Below, piece after piece: positions 17,486 through 25,579 of a DNA stretch of 64,000 bases. The DNA comes from Ferruginibacter sp050611725 (GTDB lineage Bacteria; Bacteroidota; Bacteroidia; Chitinophagales; Chitinophagaceae). The translations under genes were made by a program, and so were the position numbers. The stretch is from NCBI RefSeq assembly GCF_050611725.1, contig NZ_JBODJB010000001.1, positions 620,001-684,000 of the forward strand. Reading direction: 5' to 3'. Numbering within the stretch: position 1 is the stretch's first letter; every line of letters begins with the position of its first letter. The notes beneath the pieces were generated by a model that did no database searches, was not told the origin of the DNA, and saw nothing but the letters and a program-made list of their open reading frames with translations.

Positions 17486-18196
17486 TTAAAACCCTTTCAA
17501 GCTTCTGGTGGGTGTTTTTTCAGCCAGCAAACCCTTAATGTCTTTCAATAATTTTCCAATTTCATCATCCTGCAATCCATCGTAGATCCCCCTTACTCTC
17601 GATTGTTTATCTACTAAAGCAAAAAATTGAGTATGAAGAAAATCGGTGCCGACATTTTGTGCCGAATCAGGTTTATTGTTGTCTATCAGATAACCATGTC
17701 TGGCCAGTTTGTATAAAGCTTCCTTGTTACCGGTTAAAAATTGCCAGTTGGTAGAAGTTATATTCTTTCCCATACTACTATCGTACTGTACAATATATTT
17801 TGAGTTTCCTACTTTATTCAGTACTCCGTTAAGCATCTTTATTTGATAGGTCTTTAATACAGACACGCTATCCGTTTCCGGCATACAGGTATGCGACAAT
17901 ACCATAAAATCCTTTTCATTTTTATACGCATCAAATACCCTACGCATATTTCCATTCATTCTTGGGCAAATACCCGTGCAAGTGGTAAAAAAGTAATCAA
18001 CCACATATACTTTTCCTTCAACATCTCTTTCAGTGATTGTTTTGCCATCTTGATTGGTAAAGGAAAATACAGGAATATTGCTGTTGATCACCGGCAGGTT
18101 AGACTGAGAAAAATCGTTGGTTGCAAAAACGAAAACAAAATAACCTGTCAGTAACAGTCCAAAAAAAACGATATACGGAACCCACTTCTTTTTCAT
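17486..18196 (-). CDS. SCO1/SenC family copper-binding thioredoxin-fold protein
   Basis: A 236-residue protein with an N-terminal membrane anchor (YIVFFGLLLTGYFVFVF), a SCO fold, the copper-binding C73-TGI-C77 motif (FTTCTGICPRM) and the downstream histidine in FLHTQFFALVD. SCO proteins deliver copper to the CuA centre of cytochrome oxidase or act as envelope thiol reductants. A second SCO gene lies at 62345-63061 in the oxidase cluster, so this copy may serve a different oxidase or a metal/redox role; it sits next to the Fur-family and MerC-like genes. It is divergent from the MerC-like gene across 100 bases. Confidence 0.93.
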   Translation of the reverse strand: MKKKWVPYIVFFGLLLTGYFVFVFATNDFSQSNLPVINSNIPVFSFTNQDGKTITERDVEGKVYVVDYFFTTCTGICPRMNGNMRRVFDAYKNEKDFMVLSHTCMPETDSVSVLKTYQIKMLNGVLNKVGNSKYIVQYDSSMGKNITSTNWQFLTGNKEALYKLARHGYLIDNNKPDSAQNVGTDFLHTQFFALVDKQSRVRGIYDGLQDDEIGKLLKDIKGLLAEKTPTRSLKGF

Positions 18197-18268
18197 TCAA
18201 CTACTTTTTTTGCAAAGGTACTTAGCTATAAATATCTTTTATCAAATTTTAAAAAATTGAAAATAAAC

Positions 18269-18300
18269 TTTGCAACATTATTGCAAATATTGTACCTTTG
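18269..18300 (+). promoter_or_regulatory. Promoter of the MerC-like gene with Zur/Fur-like operator
   Basis: TTTG at 18269-18272, a 20-nt spacer and TACCTTTG at 18293-18300 form a near-perfect Bacteroidota promoter. Inside the spacer lies the inverted repeat TTGCAA-N5-TTGCAA (18270-18286), overlapping the -33 box. The transcript would begin close to the ATG at 18313, so the upstream TTG at 18298 is part of the -7 element and not a start. A Fur-family gene is 900 bases away. Confidence 0.75.
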
Positions 18301-18312
18301 TCATTCTTCAAA

Positions 18313-18702
18313 ATGGCACTAAAATTAAATTGGGATGCATTAGGCATTGGTACTTCTGTAGCTTGCGCTATACACTGTGCAGTGTTACCCATTATGGCAA
18401 CAAGCTTGCCGGTGTTTGGCGTTAATATTATACATAATGCTGTTTTTGAATGGGGTATGATCGCCATGGCATTTGCGATTGGAAGTTATTCTTTGTATCA
18501 CGGGCACATAAAACACCACCGATCTTTTTTACCAATTGCAATTTTTACGATCGGTTTTTTGTTTTTGATACTTAAACAATTTCTGCCGACCATTGAGGTT
18601 CCGCTATTAATCATTGCGGTGCTTATGATCATTAGTGCTCATTACTACAATTACAGGCTTTGTCACCGGAGCAAATGCAGTTCCCCACATCACAGCCACT
18701 AA
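18313..18702 (+). CDS. MerC-domain membrane protein
   Basis: A 129-residue integral membrane protein with four predicted membrane segments and the MerC-like start WDALGIGTSVACAIHCAVLP, in which the Cys-x3-Cys pair binds metal in mercury-transport homologues. The tail is Cys/His-rich (CHRSKCSSPHHSH). In Bacteroidota such proteins often stand beside Fur/Zur regulators and lack mer operon partners, as here, so a role in zinc or other metal uptake is more likely than mercury resistance. Start chosen at ATG 18313 because an almost ideal promoter ends at 18300. Confidence 0.85.
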   Translation: MALKLNWDALGIGTSVACAIHCAVLPIMATSLPVFGVNIIHNAVFEWGMIAMAFAIGSYSLYHGHIKHHRSFLPIAIFTIGFLFLILKQFLPTIEVPLLIIAVLMIISAHYYNYRLCHRSKCSSPHHSH

Positions 18703-18744
18703 TCTTATTTTATAAATTATTAACTTGTTGTAAAATAAATTACA

Positions 18745-19173
18745 ATGAGAAAAGTACTTTTCCTTTCCATTTGCTTCTTTTTGATCACACAGAACTCGTC
18801 TGCACAATCAAAAGATGAAACAACTATCAGAAATATTTTAAAAGAACAATCTGCCGAATGGAACAAGGGCAACCTTGAAACTTTTATGCAGGGCTACTGG
18901 AAAAGCGATTCAGTTATGTTCATTGGAAATAACGGTATTACATACGGTTGGCAAAATACACTTGATGACTATAAAAAGGGATATCCCGATACAGCTGCAA
19001 TGGGCAAATTGAATTTTGATATTCTTGAAGTAAAAAGATTGTCTGTTCTATACTTTTTTGTTGTTGGAAAATGGCACCTCACCAGAAGTATTGGAGATGT
19101 TGGCGGCGTTTTTACTTTATTATTTAAGAAAGTAAAAAACAAATGGGTTATCGTAGCAGACCATAGCAGTTAA
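18745..19173 (+). CDS. Secreted DUF4440/NTF2-like protein
   Basis: A 142-residue protein with a signal peptide (MRKVLFLSICFFLITQNSSAQS) and an NTF2-like cone fold: IRNILKEQSAEWNKGNLETFMQGYW, then SVMFIGNNGITYGWQNT, ending with GGVFTLLFKKVKNKWVIVADHSS. DUF4440/SnoaL-like proteins are small ligand-binding or enzyme scaffolds. No catalytic residues can be named. It follows the MerC-like gene by 42 bases on the same strand and could be cotranscribed. Confidence 0.85.
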   Translation: MRKVLFLSICFFLITQNSSAQSKDETTIRNILKEQSAEWNKGNLETFMQGYWKSDSVMFIGNNGITYGWQNTLDDYKKGYPDTAAMGKLNFDILEVKRLSVLYFFVVGKWHLTRSIGDVGGVFTLLFKKVKNKWVIVADHSS

Positions 19174-19235
19174 AAAATAGTGGTGAATTTTAGAAAACCA
19201 AATGAAGCAATTGTATTTCGTAAGAGGCATTGTAG

Positions 19236-19466
19236 CTATTTGCTCATTCTATCCTTCCATTTCTTTCTGAAATAAAGTATCAATAATGTGAGACTGATTA
19301 AAAACCAGCTGTAAAAAACATAATTCCCAACGGATGGTTTATCATTAAAAAAAGCAAATTGAAAATAAATCCCGATAGTCATATTGATCAATAGCCAGAG
19401 CATTCCCATCGAAAGCGAGTGAATAATTCGCAGCAAAAAATCTTTTACTTCCGGCTCCATTCCCAT
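19236..19466 (-). CDS. Small two-span membrane protein, function unknown
   Basis: A 76-residue protein with two hydrophobic segments (LSMGMLWLLINMTIGIYFQF and YVFYSWFLISLTLLILYF) and a basic C-terminus (RKKWKDRMSK). It lies 5 bases after the GH25 lysozyme gene on the same strand, so the two are almost certainly one operon. I do not recognise a named family. Topology predicts both ends on the same side, with a loop of about 20 residues. Confidence 0.75.
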   Translation of the reverse strand: MGMEPEVKDFLLRIIHSLSMGMLWLLINMTIGIYFQFAFFNDKPSVGNYVFYSWFLISLTLLILYFRKKWKDRMSK

Positions 19467-19471
19467 AACAA

Positions 19472-20230
19472 TTATTTTAAAAGTAATTTTCTAAACGCTA
19501 TTTCACTACCATTGAATACATTAAAATCTACATAAGCATCAATACCATTTACATGACCTGATTCGTTGTGTTGCCAGAACATCCAGTCTCGGCCAATCCT
19601 GGGTTTATCCTTTATCAAATAATGAGCAACCCATAAGGGGTAATCATCAAACTTTCCGGCAAGATAGCTTTCGTAAAAACTAACATTAGTGTAAATGATC
19701 GGCTTTACTTTATAAGCAGCTTCCATCATCATCAAAAAATCGTTTACGCTTTGCTGTAAGTTAATAATGCTTGTTCCGTTGATCTGTTCAATATCAAGCA
19801 CAGGGGGAAGATCCCCTTTCTCCAAAGTAACTTTTTTTATAAAGTTTGCTGCCTGTTCTTTTCCGCTTTTGCTCGGATTGAAAAAATGATATGCCCCACG
19901 AATAACTCCGTTTTCTTTAGATAGAGACCAATTCCTTCTAAAACGATGATCCACACTTTCGGTTCCTTCAGTAGCTTTTATAAAACAAAAATCAATATTA
20001 ATGTTTTTAATCTTCATAGCCTTTACCTCAGTCCAATCTATTGCAGATTGATATTTACTTACATCAATTCCGTGCACTCGGTAATTTTGAGGAATATCAA
20101 TTCCAAAACCCGGATAACGAACAAAAACAGGTTTATTATAGAGATAATAAGCCGCTCCGGTTACAGCACTCAGCAACAACCAAAAACCAACCAGCCATTT
20201 TGCAGCTATAACTTTGCGTAACATCCCCAT
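19472..20230 (-). CDS. GH25 family lysozyme (N,O-diacetylmuramidase)
   Basis: A 252-residue protein with an N-terminal signal anchor (WLVGFWLLLSAVTGAAYYLY) and a GH25 barrel: HGIDVSKYQ (catalytic-site D56), DFCFIKATEGT, RGAYHFFNP, PPVLDIEQ (D146 and E148, the DxE pair) and DYPLWVAHYL. It cleaves muramic acid to N-acetylglucosamine bonds in peptidoglycan, on the outer face of the inner membrane. It is divergent from the lytic transglycosylase gene at 20356, so two muralytic enzymes share the 125-base intergenic region. Confidence 0.95.
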   Translation of the reverse strand: MGMLRKVIAAKWLVGFWLLLSAVTGAAYYLYNKPVFVRYPGFGIDIPQNYRVHGIDVSKYQSAIDWTEVKAMKIKNINIDFCFIKATEGTESVDHRFRRNWSLSKENGVIRGAYHFFNPSKSGKEQAANFIKKVTLEKGDLPPVLDIEQINGTSIINLQQSVNDFLMMMEAAYKVKPIIYTNVSFYESYLAGKFDDYPLWVAHYLIKDKPRIGRDWMFWQHNESGHVNGIDAYVDFNVFNGSEIAFRKLLLK

Positions 20231-20355
20231 ATTTTAAAGTAAAAGTACCCTTCTTGGCATATTTTTTGCTCAAAAAGGCAATATTTTTTACAAAGCAGAC
20301 GTTAGTGTAAAATATTGATTTTTAAACGATTGTGATTAAACCTTGTTTTTATTAA

Positions 20356-21255
20356 ATGAAAAATAGAGCATTAATGACCAATATCCGAAAATCTATTCTT
20401 AAAGTTTTGTTAGGGTTATCTGTATTTGCATCGGTAAATGCCTATGCAGGCGCCTTAGGCGATACTACAAAAAAGGTACTTATAGCCGGCCTAGAAAAAA
20501 AGGTCGATCCTGTTTATATAACAAAACCCGCTAATATTGTTTTCCCTGACATTTTAAAAGGAAACGAGGAAGAAGCTATCAGCTATATAGAAAAATTCAG
20601 CACAAATAGACGTGATTATATTATCCGCATGTACAACAAAGGCAAAAAATTAATGCCTAAAGCCGCTGCTGTGCTAAAAAAACACAATGTACCACAGGAG
20701 TTTAAAGTATTGCTGGCAATTGAATCGGCTTTCAACGGAGAAGCAATCTCAAGTGCCGGAGCCGTAGGTTTTTGGCAAATTATGGATGCAGTGGCGAACG
20801 AGTACGGAATGAAATATGTAAAACAATTAAGCAGTGAAGAAAAAAAGAAATTGATCAAAGAAAATCCAAAAGCTGCTGATAGTATTTTTAAAGCAATGAA
20901 AAAACTGAAGGATGACAGAAAAAATTTCAATAAGTCAACAGCTGCAGCAGCAAGATATTTAAGAGATAGAGTTAAAAATTTAGGTACTAACTGGCTACTG
21001 GTTGTAGCAAGTTACAATTGTGGTATTGGCAATGTTTGGAATGCAATGAAACAAAGCGGTAAATCAAACCCTACTTTCTGGGACATAAAAAAATATCTTC
21101 CCGAAGAAACAAGAAACTACGTAATGAATTTTATAGCAATGAATGTTATCTTTCATAACTACGAAAAATTCACTAAAAAGACCCTCACATTTGCTCCAGA
21201 GAAAATCATGGTAGACAATTTTGAACACAACATGATGTCGGAAATAGACAACTAA
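20356..21255 (+). CDS. Lytic transglycosylase (SLT domain)
   Basis: A 299-residue protein with a signal peptide (about 1-31, ending VNAYA) and an SLT domain from about 105 (PQEFKVLLAIESAFNGEAIS, catalytic E123; SAGAVGFWQIM; YLRDRVKNLGTNWLLVVASYNCGIGNV; EETRNYVMNFIAM). It cuts peptidoglycan with formation of 1,6-anhydromuramic acid. No LysM domain is present; relatives of the MltD type normally carry one or more. Its divergent neighbour is the GH25 lysozyme. Confidence 0.93.
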   Translation: MKNRALMTNIRKSILKVLLGLSVFASVNAYAGALGDTTKKVLIAGLEKKVDPVYITKPANIVFPDILKGNEEEAISYIEKFSTNRRDYIIRMYNKGKKLMPKAAAVLKKHNVPQEFKVLLAIESAFNGEAISSAGAVGFWQIMDAVANEYGMKYVKQLSSEEKKKLIKENPKAADSIFKAMKKLKDDRKNFNKSTAAAARYLRDRVKNLGTNWLLVVASYNCGIGNVWNAMKQSGKSNPTFWDIKKYLPEETRNYVMNFIAMNVIFHNYEKFTKKTLTFAPEKIMVDNFEHNMMSEIDN

Positions 21256-21298
21256 TATTCTTCCGTGTATCGATGTATTTAAGTATTTTTATTCTAAT

Positions 21299-22015
21299 AT
21301 GAAGGGACAAAAAATACTAATTGGCCTCGGAATTTTAATAGGTGCCGGATATATATTGCTGCTTGTTTTAAAGACCAGCGGTATTTTTTTTTGGTACAGA
21401 AACCCAACAACCGCTAATGAACCGGCAATAAAACAAGAAAAACTAATTTTTGCCTCTAACCTGAAAGAACCGTCCAGAGCTGATTTCATCGTTTTCAAAA
21501 ACCGTTACTCAGATTCTATTGAAGTTGGTGGCGATATTGAAAAAATAAAAATAAAAAGTTATTTAAGCAGATTATGTGCCCTCCCGGGTGATATTATTGA
21601 AATGAAAAATGGTGTGTTATTTGTGAATGGACAAAATTTTGATCAGTCGCTCATATTAAAAGCATACTATCGAACAACAGTGGATGAACTCAATAAGTCT
21701 GACTATAATTTCGAACAACTGGAAGATAATACCAATACGGATTCTACCAAGACCATACGCATCAATCTCGATACCAAGGAAATGCTTACCTTGAAAAAAC
21801 AGATCAAGCTTGAAAGGATAATTAAGTCAGATACTTCCAGTGCCTTTCAATGGCTATCACCAAAGACAAACTATACATCTGATAATTTTGGCCCTATAAA
21901 AATCCCCAACAACTGCTATTTCGTTTTAGGAGATAATAGACACCAATCCGCAGATTCGAGATTTATTGGTTTTATTGAAAAAAAGGATTGCACAGGTGTA
22001 GTTATAAATCAGTAA
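21299..22015 (+). CDS. S26-type signal peptidase homologue lacking Ser and Lys catalytic residues
   Basis: A 238-residue membrane-anchored protein (hydrophobic residues 5-26) of the signal peptidase I fold. The conserved blocks are recognisable: TANEPAIKQEK replaces the usual SMEPTLxxGD, SYLSRLCALPGDIIEMKNG replaces YIKRVxGLPGDxV, and FVLGDNRHQSADSRFIGFI is intact. By this alignment the nucleophile Ser is A39 and the general-base Lys is S90, so neither half of the dyad remains. Residues 120-200 form a longer cap insertion. It starts 43 bases after the lytic transglycosylase gene and ends 30 before a radical SAM gene. It may be a non-catalytic scaffold or use other residues (T37/T38 lie close to the Ser position). 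Confidence 0.85.
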   Translation: MKGQKILIGLGILIGAGYILLLVLKTSGIFFWYRNPTTANEPAIKQEKLIFASNLKEPSRADFIVFKNRYSDSIEVGGDIEKIKIKSYLSRLCALPGDIIEMKNGVLFVNGQNFDQSLILKAYYRTTVDELNKSDYNFEQLEDNTNTDSTKTIRINLDTKEMLTLKKQIKLERIIKSDTSSAFQWLSPKTNYTSDNFGPIKIPNNCYFVLGDNRHQSADSRFIGFIEKKDCTGVVINQ

Positions 22016-22045
22016 TTTTTATTGCTTATAAACTACCTTTGTGCT

Positions 22046-23080
22046 ATGCCGCAAGTGAATTGGAATGATACAAGAAATTTATTAAGCAAGATAACCGTAC
22101 GAAGATTCTGGAATGGCATAAAAGTGCTTAGCAGTTTTTATGTTTCCCGAATATTGAATAAGCCGATACAATGGGGTTACCCCGTTTCCATTTCCTTTGA
22201 ACCAACAACCAGCTGTAATCTTCGTTGCCCTGAATGCCCCAGCGGATTAAGAGCTTTTACACGACCTACAGGCATGCTGCAAAAAGATTTTTTCAGCAAA
22301 ACAATCGATGAAATTCACAAAGAACTTTTATATCTTATTTTTTATTTTCAGGGAGAGCCTTTTTTAAATCCTTCTTTTCTCGAAATGGTGAAATATGCTT
22401 CGGCAAAAGGCATCTATACTGCTACCAGTACCAATGCTCATTATTTAACCGATGAAGTTGCAAAAAAAACAGTTGAAAGCGGATTGGATAGATTGATCAT
22501 CTCTATTGACGGTACTACTCAAGATGTTTATCAACAATATCGTGTAGGCGGAAATGTTAGTAAAGTAATTGAAGGAGCTAAAAATATTGTTAAGTGGAAA
22601 AAAGAGTTGAATAGCAAAACCCCATTCGTGTTTTTTCAATTTTTAGTAGTAAAACCAAATGAACATCAGATAGAAGATATTAAAAAACTGGCTAAAGAAG
22701 TAGGGGTTGATGAGGTACGATTTAAAACCGCACAGGTATACGACTATGAAACCGACCCCAATAAGCTGATACCTACCATCGATAAATTCAGCAGGTACAA
22801 AAAAAATGCAGATGGCACTTATACTGCAAAGAATAAACTGGCCAACAGGTGCTGGAAATTACAACATGCAAATGTTATTACTTGGGACGGATTAGTAGTG
22901 CCCTGTTGTTTTGACAAAGATGCCCTGCATCAATTGGGGAATTTAAAAAACCAATCTTTTAAAGAGATCTGGCATAACGATAATTACAAACAATTCAGAT
23001 CGGAACTAAAGAAAAGCCGTAAGAACATTGATATTTGCGCTAATTGTAGTGAAGGTGTTTCTGTCTGGAAAGATGATTAA
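22046..23080 (+). CDS. Radical SAM/SPASM domain protein
   Basis: A 344-residue enzyme. The radical SAM cluster motif is C57-NLR-C61-PE-C64. The core continues through YFQGEPFLNPSF and GLDRLIISIDGTTQ, and the SPASM tail has RCWKLQHANVITWDGLVVPCC and ICANC. The family covers peptide- and protein-modifying enzymes (anaerobic sulfatase maturases, RiPP maturases). No short precursor-peptide gene is visible beside it. Start set at ATG 22046: the upstream TTG at 22022 would precede a TACCTTTG -7 element at 22034-22041, so the mRNA probably starts after it. Confidence 0.88.
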   Translation: MPQVNWNDTRNLLSKITVRRFWNGIKVLSSFYVSRILNKPIQWGYPVSISFEPTTSCNLRCPECPSGLRAFTRPTGMLQKDFFSKTIDEIHKELLYLIFYFQGEPFLNPSFLEMVKYASAKGIYTATSTNAHYLTDEVAKKTVESGLDRLIISIDGTTQDVYQQYRVGGNVSKVIEGAKNIVKWKKELNSKTPFVFFQFLVVKPNEHQIEDIKKLAKEVGVDEVRFKTAQVYDYETDPNKLIPTIDKFSRYKKNADGTYTAKNKLANRCWKLQHANVITWDGLVVPCCFDKDALHQLGNLKNQSFKEIWHNDNYKQFRSELKKSRKNIDICANCSEGVSVWKDD

Positions 23081-23088
23081 CTTTATTT

Positions 23089-24120
23089 ATGTCTGCTACA
23101 GTATTTAACAATCGACTACGACAAATTTTACTTTTACTCGTAATTGTATTACTTGCTATACTCTTATTAAAACAACTATACATTTTTCTGCCCGGTTTTT
23201 TGGGTGCCATAACATTGTATATTTTACTAAGAGAAAATTATTTTCATCTTACCATAATAAAGAAATGGAATAAAGGATTAACGGCCTTACTTTTCATTCT
23301 TGCATCACTTGTGCTCATTGCAGTACCTGTTTATTTTGCAATACAAATGGTAACGCATAAAGTTTCTACCCTTTTGAATAACCCCACGGCTATTATTGAA
23401 AATGCCAAAATTGTAGGCCATAAAATTGAGTCACTTATTGGCATTCCAATATTAACTGATGAAAATCTGATGACCTTTCAAAAAAAGGCCACTACTATAG
23501 TGCCAACCATATTGAACAGTTCGGCCAACATTCTCAGCAATTTTGCCATCATGTTCTTTCTGCTTTATTTTTTATTGAGTAATGGAAGAGATGTAGAAAA
23601 ATTTCTTGATCGTTTTATCCCGTTAAAAGAAGAAAATATTGATCTCTTAAGCAACGAAACCAAAACAATGATCAAAGCCAATGCTATAGGCATTCCTATT
23701 CTTGCCATTTTGCAGGGCATTGTTGCAACAATCGGTTACTGGATCTTTGGTGTGTCAGATTTTATGTTGTGGGGATTTTTAACAGGCGTTTGTTCTATGA
23801 TACCTGTTGTTGGCACTGCCATTATCTGGGTGCCGCTGACCGCTTACTTTTTTGCGATCGATCGTACTTCATCCGGTATCGGATTATTGATCTATTCGTT
23901 AGTACTCATTACAAATATTGATTATGTAGCAAGACTTACTATTCTTAAAAAACTCATTAATGTACATCCATTAATAACTATTTTTGGGGTAATAGTAGGC
24001 ATCGGCTTATTTGGTTTTTGGGGAGTTATTTTCGGCCCTTTACTTATCAGTTATTTTATTATCTTAATAAAAATTTACATAAACGAATTTGGTGTGGCGA
24101 AAGATGCACCAATTACATAA
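23089..24120 (+). CDS. AI-2E family transporter
   Basis: A 343-residue membrane protein with about eight membrane segments. The family pattern is clear: paired N-terminal helices (ILLLVIVLLAILLLKQLYIF), a long loop region (residues 90-150), GIPILAILQGIVATIGYWIFG, CSMIPVVGTAIIWVPL and a C-terminal IFGVIVGIGLFGFWGVIFGPL. Members export diverse small molecules or ions; only a few carry autoinducer-2, so no substrate is claimed. It lies 8 bases after the radical SAM gene and 15 before the MarR gene, so an operon is likely. Confidence 0.92.
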   Translation: MSATVFNNRLRQILLLLVIVLLAILLLKQLYIFLPGFLGAITLYILLRENYFHLTIIKKWNKGLTALLFILASLVLIAVPVYFAIQMVTHKVSTLLNNPTAIIENAKIVGHKIESLIGIPILTDENLMTFQKKATTIVPTILNSSANILSNFAIMFFLLYFLLSNGRDVEKFLDRFIPLKEENIDLLSNETKTMIKANAIGIPILAILQGIVATIGYWIFGVSDFMLWGFLTGVCSMIPVVGTAIIWVPLTAYFFAIDRTSSGIGLLIYSLVLITNIDYVARLTILKKLINVHPLITIFGVIVGIGLFGFWGVIFGPLLISYFIILIKIYINEFGVAKDAPIT

Positions 24121-24135
24121 CTCTACTTTACCAAT

Positions 24136-24588
24136 ATGAGCATTGAAAAAGATATTAACCAAAGCAAATTCAGAAGCGAATATCAAAAAGCTGTCATTAA
24201 CTTAATTTATACTTATAACTGGTTAGCGAATCAACACAAACCTTTTTTTGAAAAAGAAGGATTGACCATGCAACAGTTCAACATTCTGCGAATTTTAAGA
24301 GGTAGTAAAGAACCGCTTTCAACTTTACAGATAAGAGAAAGAATGTTAGATAAAATGAGTGATACCAGTCGTATTGTTGACAGACTGCTCATTAAAGGCC
24401 TAGTTAAAAAAGTAGTATGTAAAACAGATAAACGTTTGGTAGATGTAACCATTACCGAAAATGGTAGAAAGATATTAGCGAAGCTGGACAAGCAAGAAGA
24501 AAAAATGGACAGTATTGTAAGCTCACTTACCGAGGCAGAGGCAAAACAATTAAGTAAGTTGTTAGATAAATTAAGAAAGTCGGAATAA
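24136..24588 (+). CDS. MarR family transcriptional regulator
   Basis: A 150-residue winged-helix protein: LTMQQFNILRILRGSKEPLS, IRERMLDKMSDTSRIVDRLL (recognition helix), GLVKKVVCKTDKRLVDVTIT (wing) and a C-terminal dimerisation helix. It follows the AI-2E-type permease by 15 bases and is probably cotranscribed, which suggests it regulates that transporter in response to a small ligand. The 117-base gap downstream shows no clear terminator. Confidence 0.93.
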   Translation: MSIEKDINQSKFRSEYQKAVINLIYTYNWLANQHKPFFEKEGLTMQQFNILRILRGSKEPLSTLQIRERMLDKMSDTSRIVDRLLIKGLVKKVVCKTDKRLVDVTITENGRKILAKLDKQEEKMDSIVSSLTEAEAKQLSKLLDKLRKSE

Positions 24589-24705
24589 TTACACCAAATA
24601 CTTCAGCGATTAACACTATGGGGAAAAACACTACACCCCGGTTAAAAGAAATTTTTGATACTTTGTATATCATTTGAAGCTTAATAAAACTTAGCAAAAA
24701 ATAAT

Positions 24706-25467
24706 ATGAAGTACTATACCCTGCTCTCTTTCTTTTTACTACCGCTAACCATATCTGCTCAAATTGTAAAAATTAAAAAGCAAGATGTATTTGTAAACGA
24801 CTCTCCTTATTGTAAGATCATCGGAAAAACAGGCATCAGTGCAGCTTTCAGTAGTGAACATGAATTTACCATTGCATCACTTGAAGGAAAAGAGCTAATC
24901 AATGTAAAAAGAGCAACTGATAAATATCTGAACGTTACGTTTTTGAATGATGGCAGTAAAATGAAAATTAAAAAAGCTATTACTTCTTTATCAGGACAAA
25001 AAGATTTTATCAAAAAAATGTATAATGCCAATTTGCTGGAAGAAGGAGAGATCAATAACACCAACCGTGAATTCTTTCTTGAAAAAATAGAAGACAAAGA
25101 GCAATACAATGAAGTAGTACAGGCAAATGCCAATGGCAGTTATAATGTAGTAGAAAGAAGCCTTACCGAACCAATTGAGGTATATGAAAATAGTATCGAT
25201 CAGGATAATGTTACCATTGCCACTTTTGTTACTGCCGATGAGATCAGTGACGGAGTACAAACAATGGTTATCACATTCTACCTCCCAAACGGAACAAAAG
25301 CAGCTAAACTTGAAGTAGAAACTGAAAAAGCTGCAAAAAACAATCTGTTGACTTTTAAGGATAACGTACTAGTTAGTTTAACCGAACTAAGCGGAGATAT
25401 GGGCTCCGATAAATTTAAGAATGTTAAAGCCACAGCACTTTGGCTTATTAAAAGAGGCTATCTATAA
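24706..25467 (+). CDS. Exported protein of unknown function
   Basis: A 253-residue protein with a signal peptide (MKYYTLLSFFLLPLTISAQ). No conserved family is recognised. Residues 20-80 look like a small beta domain (VKIKKQDVFVNDSPYCKIIG), followed by a helical stretch with EEGEINNTNREFFLEKIEDKEQ, then beta strands again (QTMVITFYLPNGTKAAKLEV). It ends ALWLIKRGYL. Followed by a good terminator at 25491-25513, so it is monocistronic. Confidence 0.8.
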   Translation: MKYYTLLSFFLLPLTISAQIVKIKKQDVFVNDSPYCKIIGKTGISAAFSSEHEFTIASLEGKELINVKRATDKYLNVTFLNDGSKMKIKKAITSLSGQKDFIKKMYNANLLEEGEINNTNREFFLEKIEDKEQYNEVVQANANGSYNVVERSLTEPIEVYENSIDQDNVTIATFVTADEISDGVQTMVITFYLPNGTKAAKLEVETEKAAKNNLLTFKDNVLVSLTELSGDMGSDKFKNVKATALWLIKRGYL

Positions 25468-25490
25468 ATCTTTGTAAAATAATTGATATA

Positions 25491-25513
25491 GCCCGGTAAT
25501 ATCCGGGCTTTTT
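25491..25513 (+). terminator. Intrinsic terminator after the exported protein gene
   Basis: Six-base GC stem (gcccgg with ccgggc), six-base loop, then a T run. Confidence 0.85.
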
Positions 25514-25579
25514 AATTTCATACAAATACATTTTATCTACCTTTGCCATTCAAAATTTATCATTCATAATAATTAAGGT

